Shown: in pieces, positions 44,275 to 53,033 of the stretch | Numbering within the stretch: position 1 is the stretch's first letter | Layout: each line of letters opens with the position of its first letter | Assembly: GCF_030056735.1 (NCBI RefSeq) | Contig: NZ_JASHKN010000009.1 | Location: 223,952-287,951, forward strand | Length of the DNA stretch: 64,000 nt | From: Rhodococcus sp. IEGM 1409 | Lineage (GTDB): Bacteria > Actinomycetota > Actinomycetes > Mycobacteriales > Mycobacteriaceae | Direction of reading: 5' to 3' | The notes under the pieces: generated by a model | The model's input: the letters and a program-made list of their open reading frames with translations, nothing else | Databases searched by the model: none | What the model was told of the DNA's origin: nothing | Program-made: the position numbers and the translations under genes

Positions 44275-45525
44275 ATGCGTGACTTCGAGCTCGATCCCGA
44301 GTTGGCGCGGCGCCTGGCAGTTGCAGCCGCTGAAGCTCCATGGACTCTCGGTGGGCTCGAAGAGGCATTCGGAACGGTCCACGGTGTCTCAGCGACATCG
44401 CTGGCCGTCCGAGTACTCGACCTCATGCCGGCCACACCGTTCGAACCACAAACCCTGTACCGATTGCTACGCGAACTTCCGCGGCTTCGACCAGTCCCGG
44501 TCTCACTGGACACCAACGAGTCCTCGGTGTGGCGGTTCGACGTCCCCCGTTACAACACCAGTGCGGATCTGGCGCGCTCACTGGATCTGACGATCTCCGA
44601 ACTCGAGTGGTTTGCCGACCGCGGGGAGTGGCTACGCACGAAACCCCTACCGCTACGCCACTACCGGCCCATGCAGATCAGCAAGAAGGCCGGCGATCGC
44701 CTCCTAGAGGTACCGAAACCCCGGTTGCGCGAAATCCAACGGAAGATTTTGCGCCGCATACTCGACCAGGTGCCCGCACACGACGCGGCCCACGGGTTTG
44801 TCCGTGGTCGAAGTCCGCTGACTTTTGCAGCGCCGCACGCACAGTCGGAGATCGTGATCGGTGTGGACCTCGCACAGTTCTTCCCGTCGATCACCGGTGA
44901 CCGAGTCCACGCGATCTTCGCCGCCCTCGGGTATCCGCCAGCCGTGGCAGGAGCTCTCACCGGATTGTGCACCGTCGCAACACCTGCCGATACCCTGCGC
45001 GGTCTGCCGTACGCACAGGCGTCGCAGCTACGAACGGCGCATCTGCCGCAGGGCGCACCCACTTCGCCTGCACTGGCGAATCTCGTCGCGCGCAAACTCG
45101 ACATCCGCTTGAGCGGTCTCGCACAAGCGAACTGGCTCACCTACACCCGATACGCCGACGACCTCGCCTTCTCCGGAATCGAAGTGGCAGATGTCGGCAC
45201 CCTCCTGTGGACGGTCGAGCAGATCGCCAGGGACGAAGGGTTTGCCGTCCATCCGCGAAAGACCAAGGTGATGCGCCCTCATCGACGCCAACACCTCACC
45301 GGGCTGGTGATCAACGACCAACCGTCGTATCCGCGTGACGATTACGATCGTCTGCGCGCCCTGCTTCACAATGCTGCGAATACCTCTGCACAGGAACAGA
45401 ATCGGGACGGTATCGAGAACTTCCGGGCTCACATCCACGGCCGGATCGCGCACATCGGCGAAACCAGCACTACGCGCCGACGCACATTGCTGCGCCTGGC
45501 CGAACGTGTGAATTGGGACGACTGA
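44275..45525 (+). CDS. Retron-type reverse transcriptase with N-terminal extension
   Basis: The 416-residue protein has a retron-like RT core after an N-terminal extension of about 120 residues. Motifs are AAHGFVRGRS (172-180), IGVDLAQFFPSI with Asp198 (195-206), HLPQGAPTSPALANLVARKLD (256-276), YADD catalytic site (293-296) and HPRKTKV (326-332). Retron hallmarks are present in variant form: FAAPH (184-188) for NAxxH, and LTGLVIN (341-347) for VTG. No maturase or endonuclease domain argues against a group II intron. ATG 44275 is chosen over TTG 44173; the ribosome binding site is weak. No obvious effector gene adjoins, so the N-terminal region may be the partner. It converges on RidA with a 10-base gap. 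Confidence 0.85.
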   Translation: MRDFELDPELARRLAVAAAEAPWTLGGLEEAFGTVHGVSATSLAVRVLDLMPATPFEPQTLYRLLRELPRLRPVPVSLDTNESSVWRFDVPRYNTSADLARSLDLTISELEWFADRGEWLRTKPLPLRHYRPMQISKKAGDRLLEVPKPRLREIQRKILRRILDQVPAHDAAHGFVRGRSPLTFAAPHAQSEIVIGVDLAQFFPSITGDRVHAIFAALGYPPAVAGALTGLCTVATPADTLRGLPYAQASQLRTAHLPQGAPTSPALANLVARKLDIRLSGLAQANWLTYTRYADDLAFSGIEVADVGTLLWTVEQIARDEGFAVHPRKTKVMRPHRRQHLTGLVINDQPSYPRDDYDRLRALLHNAANTSAQEQNRDGIENFRAHIHGRIAHIGETSTTRRRTLLRLAERVNWDD

Positions 45526-45535
45526 CGCCCTCGAA

Positions 45536-45922
45536 TCAGACCCGCGGGGTGTACGCCATGCATTCGACTTCCATGTGCGCACCCAGCGCCAGTCCGTCTG
45601 TTCCGAACGCGCTGCGTGCCGGCAGTCTCGATGCCGGGAAGTACTCGAGATAGACCTTGTTGAACTCCTGCCAGCGAGACATGTCGTCAAGCATGACAGT
45701 GCATTTGAAGATCGCTTCGACGCCCGAGCCGTAGGCGATCAGCGAAGCGACGATGTTCTCCATGGTCTGGCGGGCTTGCGCTTCGAAGCCGTCGGCCAAG
45801 GTCCCGTCTGGGAGCATGCCGATCTGACCCGACAGATATAGAACGTCTCCGACACGCACTCCGGTGGAGAACGGTGTGTCGAAAGCGGGTGGGATGAACT
45901 CGACGGTCTGAGATGAATCCAT
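45536..45922 (-). CDS. RidA (YjgF/YER057c)-family enamine/imine deaminase-like protein
   Basis: The 128-residue product has the RidA fold (FSTGVRVGDVLYLSGQIG, GFEAQARQTMENIVASL, VFKCTVML-type strand, FNKVYLEYF, PARSAFGTDGLALGAHMEVECMAY). The Arg for substrate carboxylate is in PARSAF. GAGGAGA upstream of ATG 45922 fixes the start. It lies 43 bases after an α/β-hydrolase gene controlled with an IclR gene; such sets occur in heterocycle and amine breakdown (compare RutC and RutD). Confidence 0.9.
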   Translation of the reverse strand: MDSSQTVEFIPPAFDTPFSTGVRVGDVLYLSGQIGMLPDGTLADGFEAQARQTMENIVASLIAYGSGVEAIFKCTVMLDDMSRWQEFNKVYLEYFPASRLPARSAFGTDGLALGAHMEVECMAYTPRV

Positions 45923-45965
45923 TAGATCTCCTCGGAAGTGGAATATGTTCGGCGAGTTGGCGGTT

Positions 45966-46778
45966 TCAGCGCAGTGGACGGGCACGAACGTCGGCCAGGA
46001 AGTGCGACACCAACTCGTTCCACGCGTGTGGGTCCTCGAAATAGGGGGAGTGACCGCGATCGGCAAGTTCGACCACTTCTGCGTGAGGCAGGAACTCGGC
46101 GGCGCTGCGAATCCGCTCGGGGGTCATCAAATCGTCCAGCTCACCCGCGATCAGGAGAACCGGTGCAGCCACCGTCGCAAGATCGGCCGACGAGTAGTTG
46201 TGGGCCTCGAGAATTCGGAAGAACTCGGTGTCTGGTGGGCGATGGCCGAAGGTGCCGAGAGCTTGGTACAGATATGCCCTCGCCATGTCCAAGCTCGGCA
46301 ACCGTCCGCCCACAGCGGGATGTTCCCCCAGGGGACGCGCGGTGACGGGCGCTGCGGTGAGGGGCGGTGCGCTGTCCGGACCGAAGCCGACGGGAATGCC
46401 GCCGGTCGTGCAGGCCAGGACCACCGACTCCACCCTGTCCGGAACGGCGATCGCGGTCCCCAGTGCGGCCCAACCACCCATCGACTGGCCCACCACGTGG
46501 GCTCGATCGACGTCCAACAGGTCCATGATTTCGATCAGATCAGAGACTGCCGCTACCGGGCCGTGATTGCCGTTCTCGTTGGTAGAGCGGCCGAATCCTC
46601 TCTGATCCCAGCTGATTACCCGATAGTGCTGAGCGAAGTACGGTACTTGTTGGTACCAGACGGCAGCATTGCCGCCGAGACCGTGTGTGAGGATCAGATC
46701 CGGCCCGTCGCCGGCAGTCTCGTACCAGACCCGTTCGCCGTCTGCGACGGTGATGAAGCCCTCGGTCCGTGGAATCAT
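45966..46778 (-). CDS. α/β-hydrolase
   Basis: The 270-residue hydrolase has the nucleophile elbow GQSMGG (Ser at about 98), HGLGGNAAVW as oxyanion region, LIAGELDDLMTP with the acid and RGHSPYFEDP with the catalytic His. The layout resembles 3-oxoadipate enol-lactonase and RutD types. ATG 46778 overlaps the IclR stop (ATGA), and RidA follows. Substrate unknown. Confidence 0.9.
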   Translation of the reverse strand: MIPRTEGFITVADGERVWYETAGDGPDLILTHGLGGNAAVWYQQVPYFAQHYRVISWDQRGFGRSTNENGNHGPVAAVSDLIEIMDLLDVDRAHVVGQSMGGWAALGTAIAVPDRVESVVLACTTGGIPVGFGPDSAPPLTAAPVTARPLGEHPAVGGRLPSLDMARAYLYQALGTFGHRPPDTEFFRILEAHNYSSADLATVAAPVLLIAGELDDLMTPERIRSAAEFLPHAEVVELADRGHSPYFEDPHAWNELVSHFLADVRARPLR

Positions 46779-47557
46779 CCTTCTTCTCCTGTGTCGGACG
46801 GGCGCTTGCCCGAAGTGTGGTCGGTAAGGAGTTGCTGCACTTCATCAGTCGCCCGCAGCAGGTGCTCTTCGACCATCCGCGTCGTTTTCGCGTCGAAGTC
46901 GGTGTCGAAACCGATTACCGTCAACGCGCAGAGGGGAGACCCCTTGCGAGAAGACACTGCACGCGAGACCGAACCGATGATGTCCTGAGATCGTTTGTGA
47001 ACGACAGCGAATCCGGTTTTCTGCGTCTCGGCAATGTCGGCGAGGAACCCGGTGGGGCCTTCGAGTGGATAGCCACTCTTTTCCACCATCGCCAGGTAAG
47101 GCGCCCGGGTGTTGTCCTCGAGTGCCGCCACCAACGCGAGCGGACCCGCGAACCGGTGCGGCGGAAGCAGATCCCCGAGCATCCGAGTGATCATCTTGAG
47201 CCGCTCGGGACGCAGCGCCGCGATGATCCGAGTCCCGCCGCTCTCGAGAACCTGCAGATTCACCATCATGTCCGTGCTCTCGGACAGCGCCTGCATGGTC
47301 GGATCGCACAAGGCCGCCAAGGAATGCGCGGCCGCTTCGTGGGAAACCTGCAGTGCAGCCGGTCCGGGGAGATAGCGACCGTCGTAGCGGAAGACCCAAC
47401 CACGGTTCGCGAGTTCTCCGAGCACTCGGTGCGCAGTCGGGCGGAGCATCCCGACTTCTTCTGCCAGTTCACTGAGCTTCATCGGCGTGGTCGAGCGCGC
47501 GATGGCCTCGAGCAGATCCAGCGCTTTGTCGACCGCGGACGCAGAACCCTTCGTCAT
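46775..47557 (-). CDS. IclR-family regulator of the hydrolase-RidA and ABC importer genes
   Basis: The 260-residue product has the IclR winged helix (SAVDKALDLLEAIARSTTPMKLSELAEEVG, RPTAHRVLGELANRGWVF) and effector domain (MITRMLGDLLPPHRFAGPLALVAAL, GFAVVHKRSQDIIGSV). It is divergent from the second ABC importer and coupled to the hydrolase. The palindrome at 47661-47677 is its likely site. Confidence 0.9.
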   Translation of the reverse strand: MTKGSASAVDKALDLLEAIARSTTPMKLSELAEEVGMLRPTAHRVLGELANRGWVFRYDGRYLPGPAALQVSHEAAAHSLAALCDPTMQALSESTDMMVNLQVLESGGTRIIAALRPERLKMITRMLGDLLPPHRFAGPLALVAALEDNTRAPYLAMVEKSGYPLEGPTGFLADIAETQKTGFAVVHKRSQDIIGSVSRAVSSRKGSPLCALTVIGFDTDFDAKTTRMVEEHLLRATDEVQQLLTDHTSGKRPSDTGEEG

Positions 47558-47621
47558 CCGATCCCCTCCTGGTGCCGTGTGAGTACCCGGCGATCCGAAA
47601 TCTCGTGTTCTTGGAAAACCC

Positions 47622-47677
47622 TTGGCATTCGCCTAGGAAATTACTATAGTCACAACAATCATTCCGGCGTACGGAAT
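47622..47677 (+). promoter_or_regulatory. Near-consensus promoter with downstream palindrome for the second ABC operon
   Basis: TTGGCA (47622-47627) and TATAGT (47645-47650) are separated by 17 bases, a near-ideal sigma-70-type promoter. ATTCCG-GCGTA-CGGAAT (47661-47677) overlaps the expected transcript start region and suits repression by the divergent IclR protein. Confidence 0.65.
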
Positions 47678-47752
47678 TCTTTGAGCGTCTTCACCTTCCC
47701 ACCGGACTCCCGGCAAGGAAGTCCTATCTTTCCCAGCGAGAGGTTTTCGGAC

Positions 47753-48757
47753 ATGACGGTTGGACATACCCTTCGGTCGACACCACAGTTCAGAGTTGTT
47801 GCCCTGGCAGCGGTTGCGACGGCTGCTTTGGCACTGACAGGCTGTTCGAGCGACGCCACGGCCTCCGACGACGGGGGCACCCAGACCACCACGATTCGTA
47901 TCGCACCTCAACCGATCGCGGACTTCGCACCGATCTGGCTGGGTATGGAGCAGGGATTCTTCACCGATGAGGGACTCGACATTCAACTCGTCGAGGGTGG
48001 GGCCAGCTCGTCGGCTCAGATTCCGTTGCTGCTCAGTGGAAATGCAGATATGGCAGCCACAACTGCCGCTGCCGCAATTCAGGCACGCAGCCAGAACATG
48101 CCCGTCACCATTGTCGGAGGGCTCACGAATTTTGCCGCGAACGACAGCGTCGACCAGTCCGGTCTCGTTGTCGCCAAGGACAGTTCCATCAGCGGCTTCC
48201 GTGACCTCGAAGGCAAGACCGTCGCGATCAGCGGTTTGAAGTCCGTCAGCGAAGCGGTCATCTCTGCCGCGGTGGAGAAATCCGGTGGAGCAGCAGACAA
48301 GGTCTCGTTCATTCAGGCGCCCATGCCCAACCTCGGCGACCTGGTTTCCACTGGCGGGGCCGACGCGGCATTCCTCATCGATCCGTTCCTGAGCAAAGCA
48401 ACCGACTCGGGGCTGAAGATCCTCGGCCACCCCTTCCCCTTGGCCGCACCCGGTGTACCGGGGACCTCGCTGGTCGCTTCGGAATCGTTTGTCAATGCAA
48501 ACCCGGACTCACTCGCGAAGTTCCGTACGGCGCTTGCCAAATCCGTCGACTATGCCAATCAGAATCCGGGCGCGGTCAAGGCTGCACTCTCGACACAAGC
48601 CAAGATTCCGCTCGAAATGCTGGCCAACAGCAAGAATCCTCAGTTCGTCGCAGTAGTGGAACCGGGCGCTCTCGGCACGGAGATCGAACTGCTGGTCAAG
48701 TACGGGGTTCTGACGGAGTCGGTTGACAGCGATTCCTTGCTGACTCCGGCCAACTGA
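47753..48757 (+). CDS. NMT1/THI5-type ABC substrate-binding lipoprotein
   Basis: The 334-residue protein has a lipoprotein signal ending in the lipobox LALTGC and an NMT1/THI5-like fold (IAPQPIADFAPIWLGMEQGFFTDEGLDIQLVEGG, LSGNADMAATTAAAAIQARS). Such proteins bind sulfonates, nitrate, pyrimidine precursors or riboflavin. ATG 47753 has GAGAGG upstream. Two permeases and an ATPase follow. Confidence 0.9.
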   Translation: MTVGHTLRSTPQFRVVALAAVATAALALTGCSSDATASDDGGTQTTTIRIAPQPIADFAPIWLGMEQGFFTDEGLDIQLVEGGASSSAQIPLLLSGNADMAATTAAAAIQARSQNMPVTIVGGLTNFAANDSVDQSGLVVAKDSSISGFRDLEGKTVAISGLKSVSEAVISAAVEKSGGAADKVSFIQAPMPNLGDLVSTGGADAAFLIDPFLSKATDSGLKILGHPFPLAAPGVPGTSLVASESFVNANPDSLAKFRTALAKSVDYANQNPGAVKAALSTQAKIPLEMLANSKNPQFVAVVEPGALGTEIELLVKYGVLTESVDSDSLLTPAN

Positions 48758-48758
48758 G

Positions 48759-49550
48759 TTGCCTGCCTTGACAACCCCGAAAACACGCCGCAGGCAGGTA
48801 CTGCTCGGACGGCTGCTGACGCTCTTCGCGTTGGCAGCCGCCTGGCAGGTCTTCGGAATGCTGGGCGACGAGAACGTCAAAGGTGTGCCGAAGTTCAGTG
48901 ACGTGGCAGTGGCGTTCGTGGACGAACTCGGTACCCCTTCGCTGTGGACGTCGTTGGGACAGACCTTGACCACAACCGCCATCGGATTGGCTCTGTGCCT
49001 GGTCATCGGAATCCCGACAGGACTGCTCCTCGCCGCGCACCCGTTCCTGACAGTCTCTTCGCGCTTCGTCATCGACTTCTGCCGGACCGTGCCTCCGCTC
49101 GCGATCATCCCCCTTTTTCTGTTGATCATGGGCCCGACACAACGTATGGCGGTTGCGCTGATCGTGGCGGTAAGCGTGTGGCCGATCCTGCTCCAGACCA
49201 TCCACGGCGTCCGCAACGTCGATCCGGAACTACTCGCCACCGCACGATCCTTCCGGCTTCCCCTGTGGCGCAGACTCGCTCTCGTAGTTGCACCCGCGTC
49301 GATGCCGTACATCTTCACGGGAATTCGTATCTCGGCAACACTGAGTTTGCTACTGACCATCGGCGCCGAACTGATCGCCGGCGTTCCCGGACTCGGCAAG
49401 GAAATCCTGCTGAGCCAATCCGTCCCCGATCGAATGTTCGCACTGATCATCGTCGCCGGAGTCCTCGGCATGCTGCTCGCCTTCGCTGTGATGGCAATCG
49501 AGAATCGTTTACTTGCCTGGCATTACATCCCGAGGAGGATGACGACGTGA
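48759..49550 (+). CDS. ABC transporter permease, first of two
   Basis: The 263-residue permease has about six membrane segments and the BPD signature (ATARSFRLPLWRRLALVVAPASMPYIFTGI). TTG 48759 lies one base after the lipoprotein stop; TTG 48768 is an alternative. Its end overlaps the second permease (GTGA). Together the two permeases probably form a heterodimeric channel. Confidence 0.88.
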   Translation: MPALTTPKTRRRQVLLGRLLTLFALAAAWQVFGMLGDENVKGVPKFSDVAVAFVDELGTPSLWTSLGQTLTTTAIGLALCLVIGIPTGLLLAAHPFLTVSSRFVIDFCRTVPPLAIIPLFLLIMGPTQRMAVALIVAVSVWPILLQTIHGVRNVDPELLATARSFRLPLWRRLALVVAPASMPYIFTGIRISATLSLLLTIGAELIAGVPGLGKEILLSQSVPDRMFALIIVAGVLGMLLAFAVMAIENRLLAWHYIPRRMTT

Positions 49551-50335
49551 AAATGATGTCTGGGATTCGACTCCTCGCGTGGGAGCTGTGGTTGCCGATC
49601 TTGATCGTCGTCGTGTGGTACTTCGGATCCGCGTCGAGCAAGTCGCCGTACTTTCCGCCGCTGTCACGGATCTGGAAAGCGTTTGTGGACAACTGGTTTG
49701 GGGCAGGGTTTGCACGCGATGTCGTGCCGAGCCTGACCAATCTCGGCTTCGGTCTCGCCGTAGCGCTGATGCTCGGCATCGGGGTCGGCCTTCTTCTTGC
49801 GCTGTTTCCATTGGCTGCAGACATCGCCGATCCGTTTCTCCAGTTCTTCCGTGCCATACCCGCACTGGCCGTACTGCCGGCCCTGTTCATCGTCTTCGGC
49901 ACAGGTTCTTCGGGCAACGTCGCCGCCATCGCCTTCGGCGCGGTCTGGCCGATACTCCTCAACACCCTCGACGGCATTCGCTCCATAGATCCGAGTATTC
50001 GATTGGTGGCGCGCAGTTATCGGATCCGAACGCCCCTGCTGGTCACGCAGGTACTCCTCCCCGGAGCGATGCCCCAGATAACGGTCGGTATCCGTACCAG
50101 TCTCGCGATCGGTGTCGTCATCATGGTCGGCAGCGAAATGTATGTCTCCACTGCGGGAATCGGCCACTTCGTGATCGTTGCGCAACAGACCTTTGCCATC
50201 GCAGACATGTGGTCCGGAATCCTCCTGCTCGGAATCATCGGGTACGTACTCAACGTCGGCTACGGCGTGATCGAACGCTGGCTTCTCAGATGGCAGCCTC
50301 GGACCCACGGCGCACTCGCAGTGAAAGGAAACTGA
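49547..50335 (+). CDS. ABC transporter permease, second of two
   Basis: The 262-residue permease has about six membrane segments and the signature LVARSYRIRTPLLVTQVLLPGAMPQ. GTG 49547 is favoured by GAGGAGG 8 bases upstream and overlaps the previous stop (GTGA); ATG 49553 and 49556 are alternatives. Its stop overlaps the ATPase ATG by one base (TGATG). Confidence 0.88.
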   Translation: MKMMSGIRLLAWELWLPILIVVVWYFGSASSKSPYFPPLSRIWKAFVDNWFGAGFARDVVPSLTNLGFGLAVALMLGIGVGLLLALFPLAADIADPFLQFFRAIPALAVLPALFIVFGTGSSGNVAAIAFGAVWPILLNTLDGIRSIDPSIRLVARSYRIRTPLLVTQVLLPGAMPQITVGIRTSLAIGVVIMVGSEMYVSTAGIGHFVIVAQQTFAIADMWSGILLLGIIGYVLNVGYGVIERWLLRWQPRTHGALAVKGN

Positions 50336-51144
50336 TGTCATCCACAGAATCTGCGGCATCCACTCCCGCAGTCGAACTGAACGGCCTCGGGGTGACCTAC
50401 GGCGGATCTACCGGCCGCGAAGTGCTTCGCGGGATCGATCTTTCGGTTGCACCGGGAGAAATCGTCTGCATCGTCGGACATTCCGGAATCGGTAAGAGCA
50501 CGCTGATTCGTTGCATCGCCGGTTTGCAGAAGCCGACTACGGGTCAGGTCCGCATCGCCGGGATCACGATCGACGCTCCGCCCGCCACTCTTGCGCTCGT
50601 GTCGCAAGATTACGGACGCACACTGATGCCGTGGCTTCGAGTGGGCGAGAACGTTCGCCTGCCGCTGCGGGGTAACGGCCTGGCACGCAAGGTTCAGAAC
50701 GAGAGGGTAACCGAGGCACTCGCCGTCGTCGGCCTGGAAGGTGCTGCGCGTTCCTACCCCTGGCAGTTGTCCGGCGGAATGCAGCAGAGAGTGGCGATAG
50801 CTCGCGCTCTCGCCTATCGACCGCAGGTACTACTCATGGACGAACCCTTTGCGTCGGTCGATGCGCAGACCCGCGCGGAACTCGAAGACCTGCTGCTGAC
50901 GCTTCAACGTGATCTGGGCATCACCGTCCTCCTCGTCACTCACGACGTCGACGAATCGGTGTACCTGTCGGACCGGGTTGTTGTCCTCGGCGGAACCCCG
51001 GCGTTGACGCAGGACATCGTCGACGTTCCTCTGACCGGTGCCCGAGATCAACTGACCACGAAAGCGGACCCACTGTTCATCAAGGCCCGCACGAGAGTGT
51101 TGACGTCGATCCAGCAGTCGAAGGTGGTGACATCCGTCGGGTAG
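50335..51144 (+). CDS. ABC transporter ATPase
   Basis: The 269-residue ATPase has Walker A GHSGIGKST, signature LSGGMQQRVAIARAL, Walker B VLLMDEPFASV and H-loop VTHDVDESV. The sequence is of the SsuB/TauB/ThiZ type. It completes the second importer. The start overlaps the permease stop by one base, with AAAGGA upstream. Confidence 0.93.
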   Translation: MSSTESAASTPAVELNGLGVTYGGSTGREVLRGIDLSVAPGEIVCIVGHSGIGKSTLIRCIAGLQKPTTGQVRIAGITIDAPPATLALVSQDYGRTLMPWLRVGENVRLPLRGNGLARKVQNERVTEALAVVGLEGAARSYPWQLSGGMQQRVAIARALAYRPQVLLMDEPFASVDAQTRAELEDLLLTLQRDLGITVLLVTHDVDESVYLSDRVVVLGGTPALTQDIVDVPLTGARDQLTTKADPLFIKARTRVLTSIQQSKVVTSVG

Positions 51145-51168
51145 AGCGGCCTCGCTTAGGCTGGCTCC

Positions 51169-52179
51169 GTGATCCTTCTCCTCATCGGCCTCGCGCTGCT
51201 CGGATTCTGCGGCTACCGGTTCAGACAGGACAGGCGGAGGCTGAGCAACGGTGTTTATCTACTTCTCGGACTGATCTTCACCGGCCTCTGGCTGTTGCAG
51301 TCGGGTGCGCCGGGAACCGAGGTCCCGTCATTTGTGATCGCGACGATCGCTCTGCTCTCACCGCTGCTGGTGCTCCTGCTCGCAGGATTCCTGATCGTCA
51401 ACGGGGTCACGATGCTGCGGCGCGAGGGATTCAGCGTCGCAAATCTGCTCTCACTCGTCGCCGGCCTCGGACTGCTTGTTCCCTATGTGCTGCTCGCATC
51501 CGCGTTGCTGACGCAGAGGTACTGGCTCGCAGTCGTTCTCGGATCGTTCAGTCTGGTCGCGTCGTACCTGGGCTTCTTGTTCTCGAGCTTTCTGCTCTAC
51601 TCCTACGTCTACGGACGCCAGAAGTACCAGCCTGGGATGGACGCGATAGTGGTGCACGGCGCTGGGCTTTCGGGCGCCGACGTGACGCCCCTGCTGGCCA
51701 GCCGTCTGGACAAGGCGGCAGACGTCTTTCGCGCCGAGGTCGGCGAAGGACGTTCACCGCTGTTGGTCGTCAGCGGAGGGAAAGGATCGGACGAGGTTGT
51801 CAGCGAGGCGGAGGCGATGTCCGCCTACCTCTTCGATCACGGGATTCCGCGCGCGAACGTCCTGCTCGAGGACCGCTCGACCACCACACTCGAGAACCTG
51901 GAGTACACCAGAGACCTTCTCCGCGCCAACAGCACCGAACCTCGAATGGTACTGGTCACCAGCAACTTCCACATCCTCCGAACCGCGACGTTTGCCCGAA
52001 GCCTCGGATTGGATGCAGAAGTCATCGGTTCCCGCACCGCCCGGTACTACCTGCCGAGTGCGATCCTGCGCGAGTTCGCCGCCGTCACGGTGGAGCACAA
52101 GTGGCTCAACGGCACGGTCTGCCTGATCCTGGCCGCCCTACCACCGCTGGTGGTGTGGGCGGCAGGAGGCATTTCGTAA
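51169..52179 (+). CDS. YdcF/SanA-like (DUF218) membrane protein
   Basis: The 336-residue protein has five hydrophobic segments in the first 150 residues, then a DUF218 domain (DAIVVHGAGLSG, LLVVSGGKGSDEVVSEAEAM, EDRSTTTLENLEYTRDLL, VTSNFHILRTATFARSLG), and a final membrane segment. ElyC/SanA relatives affect envelope integrity. It starts at GTG 51169, 24 bases after the ATPase, but probably has its own role. Confidence 0.85.
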   Translation: MILLLIGLALLGFCGYRFRQDRRRLSNGVYLLLGLIFTGLWLLQSGAPGTEVPSFVIATIALLSPLLVLLLAGFLIVNGVTMLRREGFSVANLLSLVAGLGLLVPYVLLASALLTQRYWLAVVLGSFSLVASYLGFLFSSFLLYSYVYGRQKYQPGMDAIVVHGAGLSGADVTPLLASRLDKAADVFRAEVGEGRSPLLVVSGGKGSDEVVSEAEAMSAYLFDHGIPRANVLLEDRSTTTLENLEYTRDLLRANSTEPRMVLVTSNFHILRTATFARSLGLDAEVIGSRTARYYLPSAILREFAAVTVEHKWLNGTVCLILAALPPLVVWAAGGIS

Positions 52180-52185
52180 CAAGCT

Positions 52186-53019
52186 TCACCGAATCAGGCT
52201 CTCGATTCCCATCGGTCGGCGACCCAACAGCAGTTCGACGGCCGCGCTGCCGGCAAGGAAGTCATGGTGGTTGTAGAAGTCGAACATCGCGGCCAGACGC
52301 GAGCTGGCATTCACGTCGAGGTCGTTGCCGATCCGTTCGCGCCATTGATCCACGCTGATCTGATCTATCGCGACGGTACGTGACGTCTGCTTCTCCACCA
52401 TCTGTGCCACCTCCATGACGCTCAGAGCTTCAGGGCCGCCTACTTCGTACGCCGCTCCGTGATGCTCGCCCGGGCCCTCGCTCAGTACGACCGCGGCAAC
52501 AGCCGCCACGTCCGCCAAACTCACGAACGAGAATTTCGTGTCCGCGCTGTACGGCAAGACGATGGTCTCGGACCGACCAGTGAGTACCGCCTCGAAGTTC
52601 TCGGCATACGCACACGGCTGCAATACAGTCCACTTCACCGGGGAGCGATGCAGTTCGTCCTCACACCTGGCTTTGTCCAGGTGATGCGGCATGGACGGGC
52701 TGAACGGCCACGCGACGGAGTGATAGACAAAGTGCTCCACTCCCGCCGAAGCCGCTGCCGTCAGCGCATTGCGAAGAAGTGCCGGCTCGTCGGGATGGAC
52801 GTTGGGAGCGATGAAATACACGCCTCGGCACCCGGCGAGCGCCTTGCGCAGTCCGTTTCCCGTTTCGAGTTCGACCTCGAAGTCGCCGTCGACACGGGCC
52901 TTTCGCACCAGTCGCCGAACTGTCACGCTCGGGGGCAGCGCGGCGACGACTGCCTCACCGGTCTTACCCGCGGCGCCGATCACCGCGATGTCGGCGCCGC
53001 GAGCAATTCCGTTCTCCAT
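52186..53019 (-). CDS. NmrA-like NAD(P)-binding protein
   Basis: The 277-residue atypical short-chain dehydrogenase has the dinucleotide loop VIGAAGKTGEAVVAAL and the NmrA-type segments VYFIAPNVHPDE, HFVYHSVAWPFSP and FSFVSLADVAAVAAVVL. Catalytic Tyr/Lys of classical SDRs are not evident, so it may be a redox sensor or reductase. It is the last gene of the HyuA/HyuB unit, 14 bases after the HyuB stop. Confidence 0.85.
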   Translation of the reverse strand: MENGIARGADIAVIGAAGKTGEAVVAALPPSVTVRRLVRKARVDGDFEVELETGNGLRKALAGCRGVYFIAPNVHPDEPALLRNALTAAASAGVEHFVYHSVAWPFSPSMPHHLDKARCEDELHRSPVKWTVLQPCAYAENFEAVLTGRSETIVLPYSADTKFSFVSLADVAAVAAVVLSEGPGEHHGAAYEVGGPEALSVMEVAQMVEKQTSRTVAIDQISVDQWRERIGNDLDVNASSRLAAMFDFYNHHDFLAGSAAVELLLGRRPMGIESLIR

Positions 53020-53033
53020 GAGTGTTTTCCGTC

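Noticed and set aside
44275..45525. Group II intron maturase or DGR reverse transcriptase
   Set aside because: There is no maturase or HNH domain, no intron RNA ends, and no template/variable repeat pair; LTGLVIN and the xAxxH motif favour a retron-type RT.
45536..46778. Rut uracil pathway operon
   Set aside because: RidA and α/β-hydrolase are present, but there is no RutA-, RutB-, RutE- or RutF-like gene beside them.
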